NCBI GenBank assembly: GCA_003519965.1
Contig: DOVS01000222.1
Location: 1-8,794, forward strand
Direction: 5' to 3'
Source of the DNA: Betaproteobacteria bacterium
Lineage (GTDB): Bacteria; Pseudomonadota; Gammaproteobacteria; Burkholderiales; UBA9220
Length of the DNA: 8,794 bases
Position 1 is the stretch's first letter; every line of letters starts with the position of its first letter. Both the position numbers and the translations under genes were made by a program. The notes beneath the pieces were generated by a model. The model was not told the DNA's origin and did not search any database. It saw only the letters and a list, made by a program, of their open reading frames with translations. This document shows, piece after piece, positions 6,222 through 8,794 of the stretch.

Positions 6222-8794
6222 GTGAAGACGTTCCGCTCCGCGCATTCCCGGACGGCAAACCGCCGCTGTTTTTTCCCCGCTTGGCTGCAACGCGCCGCCG
6301 CCGTCTTAATGCTAACCACCGCATTCGCCGCGCAAGCGGCGCCCGCCGCCGGCTCGCGAACCGATGTGCTGCGCGCGACCTTGGCGAACGGCCTGCGGGT
6401 GGTCATTGTGCATAATCCGCTGGCGCCGGTGGTCACCACCGAAATCAATTATCTCGTGGGCTCCAACGAAGCGCCGCCGGGCTTCCCCGGCGCCGCCCAC
6501 GCCCTGGAGCACATGATGTTCCGCGGCAGCCCCGGCTTGTCGGCGGACCAACTGGCCAGTCTCACCACCGCCATGGGCGGCGCGTTCGACGCCGACACCC
6601 AGCAAACGGTGACGCAGTATTTTTTTACCGTTCCCGCCGAGGATCTGGACGCCGCGCTGCATATCGAGGCCATCCGCATGCGCGGCGTGCTGAGCACCGA
6701 CGCGCTATGGGGTAAGGAACGTGGCGCGATCGAGCAAGAAGTCGCCCAAGACTTGTCCAACCCGCAGTATGTGTTCTACACCCAACTGCTCGCCGCGTTA
6801 TTCAAGGGCACGCCCTACGCCCACGACGCCCTCGGCACGCGCCCTTCGTTCAACCGCACCAGCGGCGCCATGCTCCGGCGTTTTCACGACGCCTGGTACG
6901 CGCCCAACAACGCTGTCCTCGTCATTGCCGGCGATGTCCGGCCGCAAGCGGCGCTTGCTAAAGTTAAGGCGCTATTCAGCGGCATCCCCGCCAAAAAGCT
7001 GCCGCCGCGTCCCGCAATTCACCTGCAAGCGGTGCAGCCCGCGTCCCTCGACCTGAAAACCGACTTGCCCTACGGCTTGGCGGTCATCGCCTTCCGCCTG
7101 CCGGGATCGGATAGCCCGGATTACGCCGCCGCTCAAGTACTGGCCGATGTACTCAGCAACCAGCGGGGCGAACTCTACGGCCTCGTGCCGGCAGGCAAGG
7201 CGCTATTCGCCGGCTTTTCCATAAACGCCCTGCCCGGCGCGGGCTTGGGCTACGCCGTGGCGGCCTTCCCCAAAGGTGCGCCAGCGCACGATTTACTCAA
7301 GGACATCCACCGCATTCTCACCGCCACGGTGCGCCGCGGGGTTTCCCCCGACTTGGTGGCCGCCGCGAAGCGCCGTGAAATGGCGGCGGCGGCGTTCCGC
7401 CGGAATTCGGTGTCCGGTTTGGCGGACGCCTGGTCTCAAGCGCTGGCGGTGGAAGGCCGCCATTCCCCCGACGATAATGTACAAGCGATTGAGCGGGTGA
7501 CGGTAGCCGACGTTAACCGTGTCGCCCGCCGCGCGCTGGACCTGAATCACGCTATTTCCGCCATCCTTACGCCGCAAGCATCGGGCAAACCGCTGTCCCG
7601 CAAGCATTTTGGCGGCAAGGAATCGTTCACCCCGCAACATGTGAAGCCGGTGACGCTGCCGCGATGGGCGAAAAACGCCCTCGGCCGCCTGACGATTCCA
7701 AAGTCCACGGTGCACCCCACGGTTTACACGCTGGCCAATGGCATTCAGTTGATCGTCCAGCCCGAGGCAATCAGCAACACGGTCAGCGTCTACGGCCATA
7801 TCCGAAATAACCCGGCCCTGGAAGCGCCAAAGGGACAAGAAGGCGTCGCCGGCATTCTGGATCGACTGTTTTCTTACGGCACCACCTCCCTCGACCGGCT
7901 CGCGTACCATAAGGCGCTGGACGATATCGGCGCGGACGCCTCCGCCGGCACAGACTTTTCGCTTCAGGTGCTGCGCGACCATTTGGACCGCGGCTTGATG
8001 CTGCTCGCCGATGACGAACTCCATCCCGCTCTACCGGCGGCGGCGTTCGACATCGTGCGGCGGCAAACGGCCGCGAGCGTGGCGGGCCGTCTGCAAAGCC
8101 CGGATTACCTGACCCGGCGCGCCCTTGACGCCGCGTTGTTCCCGAAAAACGACCCGGCGTTACGCCAAGCGACGCCCGCCACGGTGTCGGCGCTCACGTT
8201 GACGGCGGTGAAACGCTATTACCACCGCGTGTTCCGCCCCGATCTCACCACTATCGTGGTCATCGGCAAGATCACGCCGCGCCGCGCCAAGGCGGAAATA
8301 GAGAAGCATTTCGGCGGCTGGCGCGCCGCCGGCCCGAAACCGCGCACGCTGCTGCCGCGAGTGCCGCCCAACGCACCGTCCGTCACCGCCGTGCCGGATA
8401 GGAGCCGCGTGCAGGATGAAGTCACCCTCGCGGAAACTCTGGGATTAAACCGCTACAACCCCGATTATTACGCGCTGCAACTCGGCAACCGGGTATTGGG
8501 CGGCGGCTTCTACGCCAGCCGGCTCTACCGCGACCTGCGGGAAAAGAACGGCCTGGTGTATTACGTCTCCACCGCCTTCCAGGTCAGCCGGCGGCGCGCG
8601 ATTTACCGCGTGGATTACGCCTGCGATCCGCCCAACGTTTCCCGGGCGCGAGCGATTATCGTGCGCGATCTGAAGGCGATGCGGCGCACGCCGGTCTCGC
8701 CCCACGAGCTGCGTCAGGCCGAAGCGCAATTACTGCGGGAATTGCCGCTCGCCGAGGCCAGCACCGATGCAATCGCCGGCGGCCTGCTGTCGCG
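6222..8794 (+). CDS. Secreted M16 (pitrilysin/insulinase) family zinc protease, 3' end missing
   Basis: The frame runs without a stop from GTG 6222 to the window edge, giving 857 residues; two-domain relatives are about 900, so little should be missing. Residues 1-39 form a Sec signal peptide: Arg-rich n-region, hydrophobic core at about 25-37, and cleavage probably after AQA. The enzyme is expected in the periplasm. The first M16 domain carries the zinc site HALEH (H93, E96 catalytic, H97). The third ligand is E173 in ERGAIEQE, exactly 76 residues after H97, as in active M16 enzymes. The second half restarts at VYTLANGIQLIVQPE (about 505-520). There HxxEH is replaced by GILDR, so it is a non-catalytic partner domain. 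It keeps GGGFYASRLYRDLREKNGLVYYVS (about 765-788), the region that helps substrate binding. This active-plus-inactive layout in one chain is typical for the family. The substrate, presumably peptides or misfolded periplasmic proteins, is unknown. It is divergent from the diguanylate cyclase gene. The antisense frame at 7293-8024 is a shadow. Confidence 0.93.
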   Translation, partial: MKTFRSAHSRTANRRCFFPAWLQRAAAVLMLTTAFAAQAAPAAGSRTDVLRATLANGLRVVIVHNPLAPVVTTEINYLVGSNEAPPGFPGAAHALEHMMFRGSPGLSADQLASLTTAMGGAFDADTQQTVTQYFFTVPAEDLDAALHIEAIRMRGVLSTDALWGKERGAIEQEVAQDLSNPQYVFYTQLLAALFKGTPYAHDALGTRPSFNRTSGAMLRRFHDAWYAPNNAVLVIAGDVRPQAALAKVKALFSGIPAKKLPPRPAIHLQAVQPASLDLKTDLPYGLAVIAFRLPGSDSPDYAAAQVLADVLSNQRGELYGLVPAGKALFAGFSINALPGAGLGYAVAAFPKGAPAHDLLKDIHRILTATVRRGVSPDLVAAAKRREMAAAAFRRNSVSGLADAWSQALAVEGRHSPDDNVQAIERVTVADVNRVARRALDLNHAISAILTPQASGKPLSRKHFGGKESFTPQHVKPVTLPRWAKNALGRLTIPKSTVHPTVYTLANGIQLIVQPEAISNTVSVYGHIRNNPALEAPKGQEGVAGILDRLFSYGTTSLDRLAYHKALDDIGADASAGTDFSLQVLRDHLDRGLMLLADDELHPALPAAAFDIVRRQTAASVAGRLQSPDYLTRRALDAALFPKNDPALRQATPATVSALTLTAVKRYYHRVFRPDLTTIVVIGKITPRRAKAEIEKHFGGWRAAGPKPRTLLPRVPPNAPSVTAVPDRSRVQDEVTLAETLGLNRYNPDYYALQLGNRVLGGGFYASRLYRDLREKNGLVYYVSTAFQVSRRRAIYRVDYACDPPNVSRARAIIVRDLKAMRRTPVSPHELRQAEAQLLRELPLAEASTDAIAGGLLS

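Noticed and set aside
7293..8024. Minus-strand open frame (243 codons) inside the protease gene
   Set aside because: The opposite frame encodes continuous M16 protease sequence, and this frame is rich in Arg/Gly/Gln with no family resemblance; it is a shadow.
6222..8794. Possible frameshift or broken protease gene, because the second half lacks HxxEH
   Set aside because: The frame was followed codon by codon to the window edge without a stop or shift, and loss of the metal site in the second half is normal for this family.
1..8794. Search for CRISPR array, tRNA/rRNA, insertion sequence ends, phage genes or a toxin-antitoxin or defence system
   Set aside because: No regularly spaced repeats, no cloverleaf-like sequence, and no transposase, integrase, nuclease or toxin text was seen on either strand.

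Overview
The window is about 60% GC or higher, densely coding, and looks like a chromosomal segment of a Gram-negative proteobacterium, probably a gammaproteobacterium. The lineage is inferred, not shown. The evidence is an MCE-type (lipid transport) auxiliary lipoprotein, a periplasmic M16 protease with a Sec signal peptide, and a cytoplasmic c-di-GMP module with many PAS domains. I see no RNA genes, CRISPR array, insertion sequence or phage gene, and base composition does not change abruptly.

Left part (1-1244, + strand): the 3' end of an ABC-transport auxiliary lipoprotein gene, then two small genes of unknown function. One is a 137-residue protein with an N-terminal membrane anchor. The other is a 67-residue soluble protein whose start is weakly supported. 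They face the next pair of genes across a 33-base gap that holds a GC-rich hairpin.

Centre (1278-6001, - strand): a two-gene unit for cyclic di-GMP signalling. The first gene encodes a 1138-residue sensor diguanylate cyclase (PocR domain, six PAS-like domains, GGDEF domain with an intact active site and I-site). The second starts 17 bases after its stop codon and encodes a 429-residue EAL-HDOD protein of the YuxH/CdgJ type. The likely logic is one polypeptide that makes c-di-GMP in response to a small ligand or redox cue, plus a partner that degrades or binds it, both from one transcript.

Right part (6222-8794, + strand, runs off the window): a long secreted zinc protease of family M16 (pitrilysin/insulinase type). 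Its N-terminal half is catalytic (HALEH plus a downstream Glu at the expected distance) and its second half lacks the metal site. It is transcribed divergently from the diguanylate cyclase. The 220-base shared upstream region holds a perfect 9-base direct repeat spaced by 11 bases.

I found no clearly undescribed system. The most interesting items are the PocR-multiPAS-GGDEF/EAL-HDOD pair, the cysteine cluster in its PocR domain, and the repeat in the divergent regulatory region.
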